This document shows, piece by piece, positions 1-10,265 of a stretch of DNA of 64,000 bases; position 1 is the stretch's first letter, and every line of letters starts with the position of its first letter. The notes under the pieces were generated by a model. That model saw nothing but the letters and a program-made list of their open reading frames with translations, was not told the origin of the DNA and did no database searches. The stretch lies in assembly GCA_964019155.1 (NCBI GenBank), contig OZ025243.1, positions 2,896,961 through 2,960,960 on the forward strand. The letters run 5' to 3'. The position numbers were made by a program, and so were the translations under genes. This stretch comes from Osedax fenrisi. Its lineage: Eukaryota; Annelida; Polychaeta; Sabellida; Siboglinidae.

Positions 1-28
1 ACAAATATTATTTTGACCCCCATCACTG

Positions 29-647
<619 letters not shown>

Positions 648-746
648 ACCATCATCATCACGACATCCATATTATATTACAAGACTAGATGACCGACGAA
701 CAATGAGGACACGGGAGCAAGTCATCGTTAACATAAGGACATGCGC

Positions 747-861
747 GCGATGACAATAAGGACATGAAGGCGATGACAATAAGGACATCAAGGCTATGAC
801 AATAAGGACATGAAGGCTATGACTATAAGGACAGGCGCGCGATGACAATAAGGACTTGAAG
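747..861. repeat. 23-bp minisatellite, five copies, at a kibra donor site
   Basis: Five tandem copies of a 23-bp unit (core GATGACAATAAGGACAT) with a few substitutions, plus a diverged partial copy at about 725-746. The array ends about ten bases from the 3' end of the kibra exon 871-1038, so the intron begins almost directly with the repeat. Confidence 0.9.
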
Positions 862-870
862 GCTGCTAAC

Positions 871-1038
871 CTGATTTCTAGCCTCGTGGTACTGAGACTG
901 AAGATGTTGTTTCTGAGAAAGACGAGAAGAGATAGCCCCGCCCCCTCCCCCGCCTCCCTCCATCATGGGCAGATGGAGCAGACTCTCATGGGACGAGTAT
1001 TCGGCGGGTTTCATCTGGTCGGTGAGTTCGGCGAGGGA
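871..1038 (-). CDS. kibra: kibra coding exon 6: last exon visible in window
   Basis: 168 bp, exactly 56 codons, phase 0 at both ends; acceptor CTCTTCTCTAG, donor GTTAGC. It begins SLAELTDQMK (KIBRA: SLAMLKDGFR), has a run of seven glycines, and ends QYHEARNQ, resembling the KIBRA RYEEAKRR helix. The glycine run is encoded by a G-rich patch and could vary in length. The next exon must lie left of position 1. Confidence 0.88.
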
Positions 1039-2754
1039 CTAGAGAAGAGGGTGAGGGGTTAAAGGTCAGTGGAGAGGGGCATAAAAGTCGGGAGAATAAG
1101 GGGTTAAAGGTCAGTGGGGGAGGGGGCGTAAAGGTCAGAATGAGGGGTTAAAGGTCAGTATGGAGGGGCATAAAGGTCATGGGACAGTTGTCTGAGAAAA
1201 TAAAGTATTCTAGGATACTCCTAGAACATACTTAAGTAGTACAGAGGAAGCTAAGGATTTTAGTAGGACAATTAATGTTCTCAGAACAACAATCCCAGGT
1301 GGGGAGAGGTTAAAGGTCAACGCCGCGGGAGTTACGCAATAGTCGGCTAGCTGGCGCGAGAGTATATCACAACGATATTAGGCACGACTAGTATGTTGGG
1401 GGGACGGGGGGAGCAGCTGTTTTAGGCGAGGCGAGGGGGTCGTCGTTGTCTAGCGCTGCCACCTACCAGTAGTAGTTGTCGCTTCTCTCGATTACGCAGC
1501 TTGTAAGAGTTACGCAGGGTCTCTATCTCGGTGAACATCGCGGCCGCTTTATCAACCGAGTAGGACGTCCTCGTCTTCTCGTTGATCCTGCAGTGGAGGG
1601 GGAGGGCATTGTCATCAATATGTGTATGTCTTTTTATATATATATCATAGGTATATAAGAAACACACATGTATATATAGTATATATTATATAAATATATA
1701 TATATATATATGATGATGATGATGATATTAGGTTTATTATGCAATAAAATAGGGCCATGTAGACACCTTCGCTCGTGCGGAATATATATATATATATATA
1801 TATGTATATATTACAAATATAAATATAAAACATTATACCTATCCGAACTCACCAATGTAACCCAATGTAACTAAAGAATAGATAAGGAGACCCCAATATC
1901 TGAGTTCACACTCCTATTTAGTATATGATAACCACATCCCATGGATACCTACGTTGTATAGAGAATATATGGAGAACAGTATTAAAGTATAATAACAATA
2001 TCTTATAAATATATAATTAGTTGTATATATAAATACATGAAATGCATATTTTCACTTCCATAAATTATAAACTAATTTGATTCCATAAATATTCTCATTA
2101 TTTAAAAAATTGTATCTATTATCATATAGGTCTATTATAATAATAAATGAAAATATTATACATGCGAATATTTTGTAAAAATTTAATATTTTAGTAAGTT
2201 AAAAAATACATTTCTAATTAAATAAATATATACAATTATTTAATAGAACGGACATATACAACTATATCTACTAGTGAAGAGAACACGAAGCCCTATGTTT
2301 GTATGTATATCAACATAATTAATAAATTATATTCAGAAATGAATACAATAATAATATATAAAAAATGTTCATTACAAAATACTCATTATTTAAAATGGGT
2401 CTCTATAATATAATACTTATATATAAACATATTTATATATATATATATATATATGTAGGTGTTATATACTATTTATATAATAATACATTGCAGTATAATA
2501 CTTGGAATAAGTGTATGTGTGTTATATAGAGAGCATATAGTATTAAGCATATTATTGTGAATGCTTTGTCTATCTACAGAGATATGCAGATATAATCTCT
2601 CTCTGAGTGTGTATAGCATATGGGACATTATTTCAAATATTTGCTGTTGATCTCATAATAAGTAAACACATATTCTCTGGCTATATGGTATGCATGTATC
2701 TATACACACACCCCCATGTAAACACACACACACACACACACATACACACACACA

Positions 2755-2794
<40 letters not shown>

Positions 2795-5019
2795 GATAGA
2801 TAGATATATCTATATAATGTAAAAAAACCATCTTAACTATTAATAATAATAAACTTTGAATAAACAATGGCATAGTTGCATAAGAAATCCATACAAAATA
2901 ACATTAATCAAAATCTCTATATATATAAACACAAACACACACATATATATGTATATATATATAATATAAGCTATACATCAATTAATTACTATACGTTGTA
3001 ACACACGCACCACTATAGGGGGTTGTAGATTACGAGAGGGCGGGGCGGGGTGAACTAAAGGCGGGGCGGGGTGAACTAAGGGCGGGGCGGGGTGAACTAA
3101 AGGTGGGGCGGGGTGAACTAAGGGTGGGGTGGGGTGAACTAAGGGGCGGGGAGGGTGAACTAAGGGTGGAGTGAACTAAGGGGCGGGGAGGGTGAACTAA
3201 GGGTGGAGTGAACTAAGGGCGCGGGGGGGTGGGGTGGGGTGAACTAAGGGAGCGTGAGGGGTGCGGCACTAACTCGGTGAGGGTCTCGAGGCCGTGCTGC
3301 CGCCTAGTAACGTCCACGCGCATACCTTCGATCTCGGCGCGCAGTTTGTGAACGCGTCTACGGGCGCGTCTGGTATCGTCTCGAAGGCTGGCGTCGTACC
3401 GGAGGCTGGAGGTCGTAGAGGTCGTGGAGGCGGAGCTACTCAGCGAGGAGAGGGACGGCGCTTCCTCGATACGGCCCGTTTCCATGTGGTACTGGGCGAG
3501 GGCGAGGCGCTCTTGCTTTACGTCGATGGCTTCTCTCTTCGACTGTGGGGGGGTGTGATGATGGGGGTGTTGATGGGGGTGTTGATATCGATTACGATGA
3601 TGATAATGGTGCTGGTGGTGAGATGATGATGTTGTGTGTAGATATTAGTGAGGATGATGATAGTTGTGATGTTTATAAGTGTGGTAATAATGTTGATGAT
3701 GATGATGTTGATGATGATGGTGGTGACCTATAACCCTGAAGCTGTAAGGTGACAAACCTTCATTGACCCCACATCACCACTACGGTCATCAGTGTACCTA
3801 GACTACTGACCTGTAAGTCGGAATTAGCGTGCGTGAGGTACTCCTTGAGCATTAGTTCTTGTTTGTTTCTCCATTCTGTCCTCGGGTCCTCCAGTTGGTT
3901 GTATTCTGACCAATCAAATACGAGCACCATTAGTGTAATGTAATCACAAATATGTGTGTGTGTGTATATATTTTATTTTTGTGGAGTATATATATTTATA
4001 TATATTGTTATTTAATGTTTGTGAGTATATATGTATATATATATATATATATAGTTATTTTTATTTTGGTGGAGTATATATATATATATATATTACTATT
4101 TGTATATTTAAACACACCCAATGTTGTTATTTAAGTAATTAGTGTTTTATTATATACACACACATTCACACACACTCACACACACACACACATACACACA
4201 ATAGAACTGTGTAGTTAATGTGTAGAGTAAAGTTTCCACTAAACACTGCACATTCTTTGTGTATTATTATTATAGTTATATAATGCCTGCACACACACAC
4301 ACACACACACACTGTGAACTTGATATATAACATTTTGTTAATGACTCATACACAGGCAGGCAGGCAGGCAGGTACAAACACATTGCCTGTCACTGTAGAA
4401 GTGCTGGAGGGGGGTGGAGGGGGGGGGCTGTATTGAGCCGATGTCATGTGATATAATCGTACTTAGAGAATAGCAGGCCTATTTTAGGTTCAGACTTGCA
4501 GCACCTCCTTAAGCACCTTTGTTAGTCACTCACTCAGTAGTGGTGGTAGTGGTGGGGGTGGCGGAGGGTTAAATATAAATGTGGTGTTTCCAAGACTGTG
4601 CCTACAAGTTATATAACCACAGGGTAAAGTGTGGCTGGGTACTCTCATTAATAAGTCAGCTGAATGTACCTTATTTATAAATATCTGTAATTCCATAGTT
4701 TATGATTTAGTAATATCGCCGGAACTTATACGATTATTACATCTAGTGCGCCCATTAAGATAACTAGCTACCTTTTATGGAAAATTTGCTAATATTTTAA
4801 ATAAAGAATATAAATAATATTAATACACACCCAAACACACACACACACACACACACACCCAAACACATACACACACACACGCATACACATACACACACAT
4901 TATATTCATATATATATATATATATATATGAATAGAATAATATTTTAAAAAAAATTGTCTTGATAAGCTTTTGCTTCGACAATTACCCTGATATAAAAAC
5001 CAAAATCTGGTAATAATAA

Positions 5020-5054
<35 letters not shown>

Positions 5055-8000
5055 ATCACTGACTGAAAATATTTATAAATGATGGCTGGGTATATAAAAT
5101 ATACACAACAAACAATACTATCATCATTGGAAAGGTTAATGATACATTGATAAGACGCGTAAGTACTATAGAGGGAGCTGTTAGCTAGTACCTCACGATA
5201 CGTTGTTGTTAGCGTGCATTGCAGTGACAGCCTCACTGATTGGTCACCATTGCTCTCTGAACCACTCCTTCGTAACACCTGGATAGAAGGTAACTACCAA
5301 TGATAGCGATATCGTAAGTGAGTAAATCACTGATTTAGACACTATATATTATAAAATCTCACAACTTTGTTGTTTTAAAAAAAAAAATTTAACCTTTAGG
5401 TTAAACTGTTAAGCAAATTATAACCGCAGCTACAATAATAAGCAATCGATAGCATAGTTAATATATTACATCATTTCTATTGGTGAATGTATACTATCTA
5501 GTATTGTTTATTTTAATATCTATTTTTATGTAATTTTATTGTATTTTATCCGAATGAAAATGATGAAATATGACATTACACTACTGTTAGGAGATATCGA
5601 ATTAAAAAAGATCATCGCTTTCACTGATTCTCCTTAGACATCATTATAAACTGAATTCATTCATTCATTCATATAAATCTAAGTTTAGATTTATATAGAT
5701 TGTATTCGATGACCAATAGAAATGATGTAATACGTTAACTATGCTGAAGATGTCCTATTGTAGCTGATGTTAATGTACAAGCAATTACAGCCTATAAATG
5801 TAATGTGTTTGTTCTCATTGCTCGTAGGCTGTAATCGCTGCACGTCTACAACGACACTAGAAGTAACACCATCGCATCGTGTTATAATAGCTCTGCGTCA
5901 GAGAGCTATACATGCATGAGAGATGCATCTCTTTCTCTACACGAGTTGAGCTGTTCCGGCGATATGAACTATCCTAGGATAGTCCTTAGCTATCTTCTTA
6001 ATGTAAACTACGCTATGTTACGACGATGTATGTTCCCGGAACACCTGGCTCCCCCTAGTGTGTCTTGCGAGGAGTGGCCCGGGGTACCCAGGCGTTGATC
6101 CGTAAGGTAAAGTGTTGCTAACGAAGACTGTCACCTTACTAACTAGCTGGAGAAACGCTACACGCATTAGTAGGGTTCGCCATGGCTTATACTGGAATGG
6201 AACTAATAGGGAAAGTAATACTCGCTATATATAGAGTTAATCTCGATATCTCAGATTAAAGGCACCGAAGTAATATGTCTGAGATATCGAGTTTCTAAGA
6301 TATCAAATTATTCTTACATGTATTTACATAAGTACAAAAGCACATTAGAATTTTTATAAAGTCTGAGTTATCGAGGTTTCTGAGATATCGAGATTTTGTA
6401 TATTAATTTATTTAAATTGACCTGTATACACAATATTATGAAAGGTAAAGTAACTTACATAGTTATACCTCTTAGAGTATGGTTGTTTGTATTATTTTGT
6501 ATATAATATTATATGACATAGATGTATTTTTAAATATAAATTCTTAAAAGATATACTATTTATTTACAAAGATAATAAAGCTTTTATATTGATTGATTTA
6601 GTGCATTGTTTCATTTTTATAATTTTTATATTAAAAATATAACAAGTGTCAGGAATAAGTATATATTATTATAATTTAGTTTTAATTTTATTATAATAAT
6701 TATAGATTATTACCCAAAATTACTAAAATATTATTTTTACTAAAACTTATAATATTATTATATAGAGGAATTATATAATGTAGATATATATATATAATTT
6801 AGATTTGTATATGTACTGTTAAATTTCACTACTAATAATACTATATGATATATTGGTTAAATCTTGTATTATGTAATACCCTATGAAATAGGTCAACTTA
6901 AGTTATGACTAATTAATATTATGTAATTTAGTGAATAGACTAATAAATGAAATCCCCATGAGTGTTTTCATTTAAATATAAATTATGAAAGATATTTTAT
7001 ATATATAATATTTTAAAGTGAATATAATATATATGTAAATATGTATACATACATAGTATATATATATATACTATATTATTATTAAATAATGTAATAGATA
7101 TATGATTGATTAATCAAGAAGTATATACTAAATTATATAGTAACTATATATATATAATATTGTAAATATCTATAAGATAATTATATAATATGTAGAGTTA
7201 ATTTTTTATTATATCTATTTATAATAGTATTATATTATTATCATTTCTATAAATATATTCATTATGAAATTCTAAAAATAAACACACCGTATTATATACA
7301 ATGGTATATTTTGTTATAAATTATATTTAAAGATATTTAGAAACTTTATAAACTCTTATCTATATACATTTACATACATTCATAATTAAAATATATACAT
7401 ATATATATTATATATGTAATTATATATAATTATTATATATAATATAATTATATATTATAATAATATAATATTATATATATATATTATATATATTATTATA
7501 TATATTATATATAATTATTATTTGTAAATATGAAATATAATATCGATGTGTCGACCTACCTTCGATATGATTAATGTAGTATAATCCGATAATGGGGTGG
7601 GTATCTGTTGCCCAGCCGAAAGGGAGTTCATCCCCGACGCAATCGGCGAAACCGGAGGGTTTCGTATATCTAGGGGGGTGAGGGGAAGAGGGAAAGGGTA
7701 AGGATCGTACGAATACGGAGGGTTACAGTTGTAGCCACGACTTCTATAACCTACAATAACTAAAGCCCTTGGTTCTAGAATCTAAGGGTGTGATTTTGTA
7801 GCATGAAAGTTGGTCAGCTGGTCACACTGTCCATTTGACAGGTGGGCAGTGGTCAGTTGATTATGTCCATTAGTCTGACCATCCGTCCAACTTTCCACGC
7901 TACTGAAACCATACATTAGGTTCTCAGTCGACTATTTCGACGCTGGTTGTCTTGTTTACCTGTCTCGCGGATCTATCCAAGTCGTCCTTTTGTTCGAATG

Positions 8001-8090
8001 GTTCACGAAAAATGTTCGCCCGTCGTAATCGCTGGCCATTTCCCATCCGTCGGGAAGACCGTCCACGGCGTGTAATTCCGTCGATGACAT
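871..8090 (-). CDS. kibra: Kibra/WWC family protein, N-terminal 298 residues, six exons (3' part outside window)
   Basis: Spliced gene read right to left: 7960-8090, 7560-7669, 3811-3905, 3274-3542, 1467-1587, 871-1038. All borders are GT/AG and the phases agree at every junction (2, 1, 0, 2, 0). The protein has WW1 at about residues 11-41 (Trp16, Trp38, Pro41), WW2 at about 59-88 (Trp63; the second Trp is replaced, as I recall for KIBRA WW2), the linker EDPRTEW, and a charged coiled-coil segment to residue 298. Motifs such as YTKP, FADC, GDELPFGW, VKQERLALAQ and SLAELTDQ follow KIBRA (WWC1) collinearly. In the known family these are cytoplasmic scaffolds that act with Merlin upstream of Hippo/LATS kinases and also have a C2 domain, here expected left of position 1. 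Introns are about 290, 3654, 268, 1686 and 428 bp. Family assignment is firm; orthology to a specific WWC paralogue is not resolved. Confidence 0.93.
1051..1172. repeat. G-rich minisatellite next to a kibra acceptor site
   Basis: About three imperfect copies of a ~45-bp unit built around GGGGTTAAAGGTCAGT and GGGGCATAAAGGTCA, with one further isolated copy near 1301. On the transcribed (minus) strand this is C/T-rich, and it merges with the polypyrimidine tract of the acceptor for exon 871-1038. Confidence 0.75.
1467..1587 (-). CDS. kibra: kibra coding exon 5: coiled-coil region
   Basis: 121 bp after a CCACTGCAG acceptor, ending CTACTACTG before the donor GTAGGT. It encodes INEKTRTSYSVDKAAAMF then TEIETLRNSYKLRNREKRQLLL, collinear with KIBRA IDKKMS, SYKLDEAQAVLNEMK and GEKEKQDLIK. 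The first base completes the Glu codon begun in exon 4. Confidence 0.9.
1588..3036. other. kibra intron, AT-rich filler with microsatellites
   Basis: No coding signal seen. Contains (TA)n and (GAT)n runs around 1690-1810 and a (CA)n run at about 2721-2789; the rest is simple AT-rich DNA. Confidence 0.8.
3037..3250. repeat. G-rich ~21-bp minisatellite next to a kibra donor site
   Basis: About ten tandem units of the form (GGGCGGGGCGGGGTGAACTAA) with drifting length. Repeated runs of three or more G on the plus strand make G-quadruplex formation plausible; the kibra pre-mRNA carries the C-rich strand. The array ends about 24 bases from the 3' end of exon 3274-3542. Confidence 0.9.
3274..3542 (-). 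CDS. kibra: kibra coding exon 4: coiled-coil region
   Basis: 269 bp. The acceptor is an unbroken C tract ending ACAG, and the donor after CTCACCGA is GTTAGT. It encodes SKREAIDVKQERLALAQ, a Ser/Thr-rich spacer, then LRYDASLRD and a basic helical segment ending HGLETLTE. KIBRA has the same order: VKQQRLELAQ, a Ser-rich spacer, KYDPEIL and GFQTLKK. The plus strand also shows open frames here, but they are shadows. Confidence 0.92.
3560..3725. repeat. Imperfect (GAT/GGT)n repeat in kibra intron
   Basis: Runs of GATGATGAT and GTTGATGAT fill most of the 268-bp intron between exons 3811-3905 and 3274-3542. Small plus-strand frames here (Asp/Val-rich) come from the repeat. Confidence 0.8.
3811..3905 (-). 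CDS. kibra: kibra coding exon 3: end of WW2 and linker
   Basis: 95 bp, entered in phase 1 after a TTGATTGGTCAG acceptor and ending TTACAG before the donor GTCAGT. It encodes YNQLEDPRTEW then RNKQELMLKEYL, matching the KIBRA stretch IEDPRVQW then REQEHMLKDYL. The split first codon becomes Glu (G|AA). Confidence 0.92.
4838..4930. repeat. (CA)n followed by (TA)n microsatellites
   Basis: CA-rich run at about 4826-4900 and TA run at about 4909-4930, with another (TA)n at about 5027-5050. Located in the large kibra intron 3906-7559. Confidence 0.85.
5427..5766. mobile_element. ~340-bp terminal-inverted-repeat element (MITE-like)
   Basis: The segment at about 5450-5484 (AGCATAGTTAATATATTACA then TCATTTCTATTGGT) recurs inverted at 5711-5744 with about 2 mismatches in 34. 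The repeat continues outward through CAGCTACAATA at 5427-5437 and its complement at 5756-5766. No coding capacity inside. Superfamily not determined, because the exact ends and a target duplication are unclear. Confidence 0.7.
5776..5841. repeat. Imperfect hairpin
   Basis: GCAATTACAGCCTA near 5780 is complementary, with a few mismatches, to TAGGCTGTAATCGC near 5826, with a loop of roughly 30 bases. Lies just outside the inverted-repeat element at 5427-5766. Confidence 0.5.
6239..6395. mobile_element. 157-bp inverted-repeat element, possibly pogo/Tigger-derived
   Basis: Perfect 16-bp inverted ends, AATCTCGATATCTCAG at 6239-6254 and its complement at 6380-6395. Further internal copies of the TCTGAGATATCGAG motif occur near 6279 and 6361. 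CTCGATAT(C)TC-type ends resemble those of pogo/Tigger MITEs, but that is recollection and no target duplication was confirmed. Confidence 0.5.
6396..7559. other. kibra intron, very AT-rich
   Basis: Nothing gene-like seen. Includes a dense palindromic ATATAT/ATAATTAT tract at about 7390-7525 ending 35 bases before exon 7560-7669. Confidence 0.75.
7560..7669 (-). CDS. kibra: kibra coding exon 2: second WW domain, first part
   Basis: The acceptor is a C-rich tract ending in CTAG; the donor is GTAGGT. It encodes YTKPSGFADCVGDELPFGW and on to LYYINHIE, collinear with KIBRA residues around FADCISDELPLGW. It enters in phase 2 and leaves in phase 1. It is a 110-bp GC-balanced island between very AT-rich stretches, so it is easy to miss with length-based gene calling. 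Confidence 0.93.
7960..8090 (-). CDS. kibra: kibra coding exon 1: start codon and first WW domain
   Basis: The ATG at 8090-8088 begins MSSTELHAVDGLPDGWEM, which matches the KIBRA N-terminus in length and position; a G sits at -3. The exon encodes 43 codons plus two bases and ends DPRD-AG before a GTAAAC donor. The split codon completes as Arg with the next exon, giving the family motif DPRDRYTKP. The WW signature residues (W, FFVNH, TTW, P) are complete, so this domain should bind proline-rich (PPxY-type) ligands. Confidence 0.93.
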
Positions 8091-8320
8091 AACGTGTAAG
8101 CGGGTGCTCGAATGAGGGGTAGTATATCCGGGGGTTCTGGTGTGTTTAGCGTAGGTTAGCGAGCTGGGTTTACGTCGATCTCGACGCCATTTTTGTTCGC
8201 CGAAGTATGCGAGCTATGCGCGAATTCGACGTCACTCGTAATAATATAAATAGAAATACGCCCGCCATTTAGAGTCGGCGAGCGGCGGCTGCGGTGACGC
8301 CCGCAATCGAGTATACATTC
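8091..8320 (-). promoter_or_regulatory. kibra: Probable kibra 5' UTR / promoter-proximal region
   Basis: CpG-containing, GC-balanced DNA immediately upstream of the kibra start codon, in contrast to the AT-rich surroundings. It ends at a (TA)n run near 8322-8345. No TATA box or initiator could be assigned; a non-coding first exon is possible. Inference from position and composition only. Confidence 0.4.
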
Positions 8321-8986
8321 ATTATATATATATATATATATATATGTGTATGTATAAATATACGTATATATATTATACATATATTATATATATATTTATA
8401 TAACAGATAGCATTGTTAGATCAAAGGCTAAGCAGAATTTACTACTGCCTTACGACTATAGGCGTTATTTATTAATCGCGTTGAGAATGTATATTATATT
8501 ACTTCCTTTACGACCAACATTCGAAACATATCTTAGCCGGTTGACGGCGCACTATTACCACCGGTAGTGTGGTTACCACTAGTGTAGCCTATACCCCTGT
8601 GTGGGTACAATGTAACGCTCAGTATACCGTATGTTATAATAGGTATACGTACGTGTTCTAATATCCTATAGCATACGTTTAATATACGCTCGATTATTAC
8701 ACGGGCTCGCGTGTTCTAATGCGCAGGATAGCAATATTGTTGAATAGTTTGGATAACAACGTCTAAACAGGTGGCTAGCTCCACGGTAACACCTATTACG
8801 TCATAGTACCGGTATCGTTACGTAATCAATTGTACAGTGTACACGGTAATCGCGTATATCTCCCCAGCGCGGGCTAATTAGGTAATTGTAATAGGTCACT
8901 AATTATTAAAATAATAATTAAATACCTTTCTCTTTATCATAGTGCATGGTACGAAAATTAGTATTTATATAGGTATATATATATGC

Positions 8987-9022
<36 letters not shown>

Positions 9023-9467
9023 ATAGGTGTATAGGTGTATATGTATATAGGTATATATGTATAATAGGCGTGTATAAAGGGCATGAGTGTATTATAAGTA
9101 CACATGTCACAGTAGTGATAAGTGAGTCACATTTATTGTAGGCCTATTAGTGAATAATACATTTTACTGTAACATTTGTACATTATATAAATATATAGGT
9201 TCATAATACGTATGTATATGATACATAATCAGATTTATCATTACTTATCATTGAATATACAATGTATATTATACAGATAATCGGTTATCTGAATAGCTCC
9301 TCTGTTTTCTAAATTTTAATTTATTTATAAATTTCATATATTTAGTGAATTTGATGTTAATGTATACATTTTTAAATACAATAGTAATTATAGCCACACA
9401 TATCTAACCACACACACACACACACACACTCACACATGCATACACACACTCATACACACACTTTTAT
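8321..9467. other. Intergenic, no gene recognised
   Basis: Moderately AT-rich unique-looking DNA (8.4-8.9 kb has scattered CpG), then (TA)n at about 8978-9010 and a (CA)n run at about 9408-9460. No coding signal supported on either strand. Confidence 0.7.
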
Positions 9468-9640
9468 TATCGTGCGAATTATATAGGATTATTCATTCCT
9501 AAATTATCTATGTGTATGTGATATATATTGTTTGATACCATAGATATTGAGTGATATACCTCACTCTAATGTCTATGTTTGATACACATTATAGAATTAT
9601 TATTATTAATGATGTGCTTAAATACATATTTTCAACTACA
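9468..9640 (+). mobile_element. LINE 3'-end fragment
   Basis: Shares several blocks in order with the 3' tail of the LINE at 55.5-57.2 kb: TATCGTGCGAATTATATA, a GTATNTGATATATA block, GATACACATTATAGAATTAT, then a TTATTAATNATGTG block and a short tail into CA-rich sequence. The copy here has two small insertions. No coding part is left. Confidence 0.75.
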
Positions 9641-9755
9641 CTCACACACACATACACACACACATATATATATACACACACACACATACACGTACACACA
9701 CGCACAGTGTGCGTCGCACATACACACATACACACACAAACACACACATATAGTA

Positions 9756-9818
<63 letters not shown>
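9641..9818. repeat. (CA)n then (TA)n compound microsatellite
   Basis: CACACA/TACACA-rich run followed by an uninterrupted (TA)n from about 9759 to 9818. It produces spurious His/Thr/Tyr/Ile frames. Confidence 0.9.
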
Positions 9819-9821
<3 letters not shown>

Positions 9822-10265
9822 GTATTCAACCTATATGTATTTTACGAATCTAATTGCGCATGTGGTGCACAACTATTCTGTCATCAACTAACCTTACCTA
9901 AGTTTTAGGTTATAACCACTAATATTAGTACGCTATATCCATAACTAACTTATCAGTCAACTAACTTACATTAGCCTCGATCAAAGCACCAATATACAAA
10001 TGTTTCATTGATGAATCCCTTATATCTGGTATTATCCCATCAGACCGAAAACACTCTATTATCAGCCATTTGATTAAAAACCCCAACTCGACTGCAATAC
10101 ACTCTCTAACTACAGACCCACATATCAACTTCTAATTCTAACTAAACTACTTGAGAAGGTAACCTACAAACAAGTAAGCTTCTACATCAATTCCAACAAT
10201 ATACTTGATCACCAACAAAGCGCATTCAGAAAACTACACAGTACCGAAACGACTATACTCTCACT

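Noticed and set aside
3294..3626. Plus-strand 110-codon frame
   Set aside because: Antisense shadow of kibra exon 3274-3542 plus a GAT-rich repeat.
4820..5278. Minus-strand 152-codon frame as an upstream kibra exon
   Set aside because: No WW or coiled-coil likeness; mostly (TA)n and (CA)n translation. Exons 7560-7669 and 3811-3905 join in phase without it.
5916..6098. 60-codon plus-strand frame in the GC-richer island
   Set aside because: No recognisable protein, no splice or start context; kept only as a compositional anomaly.
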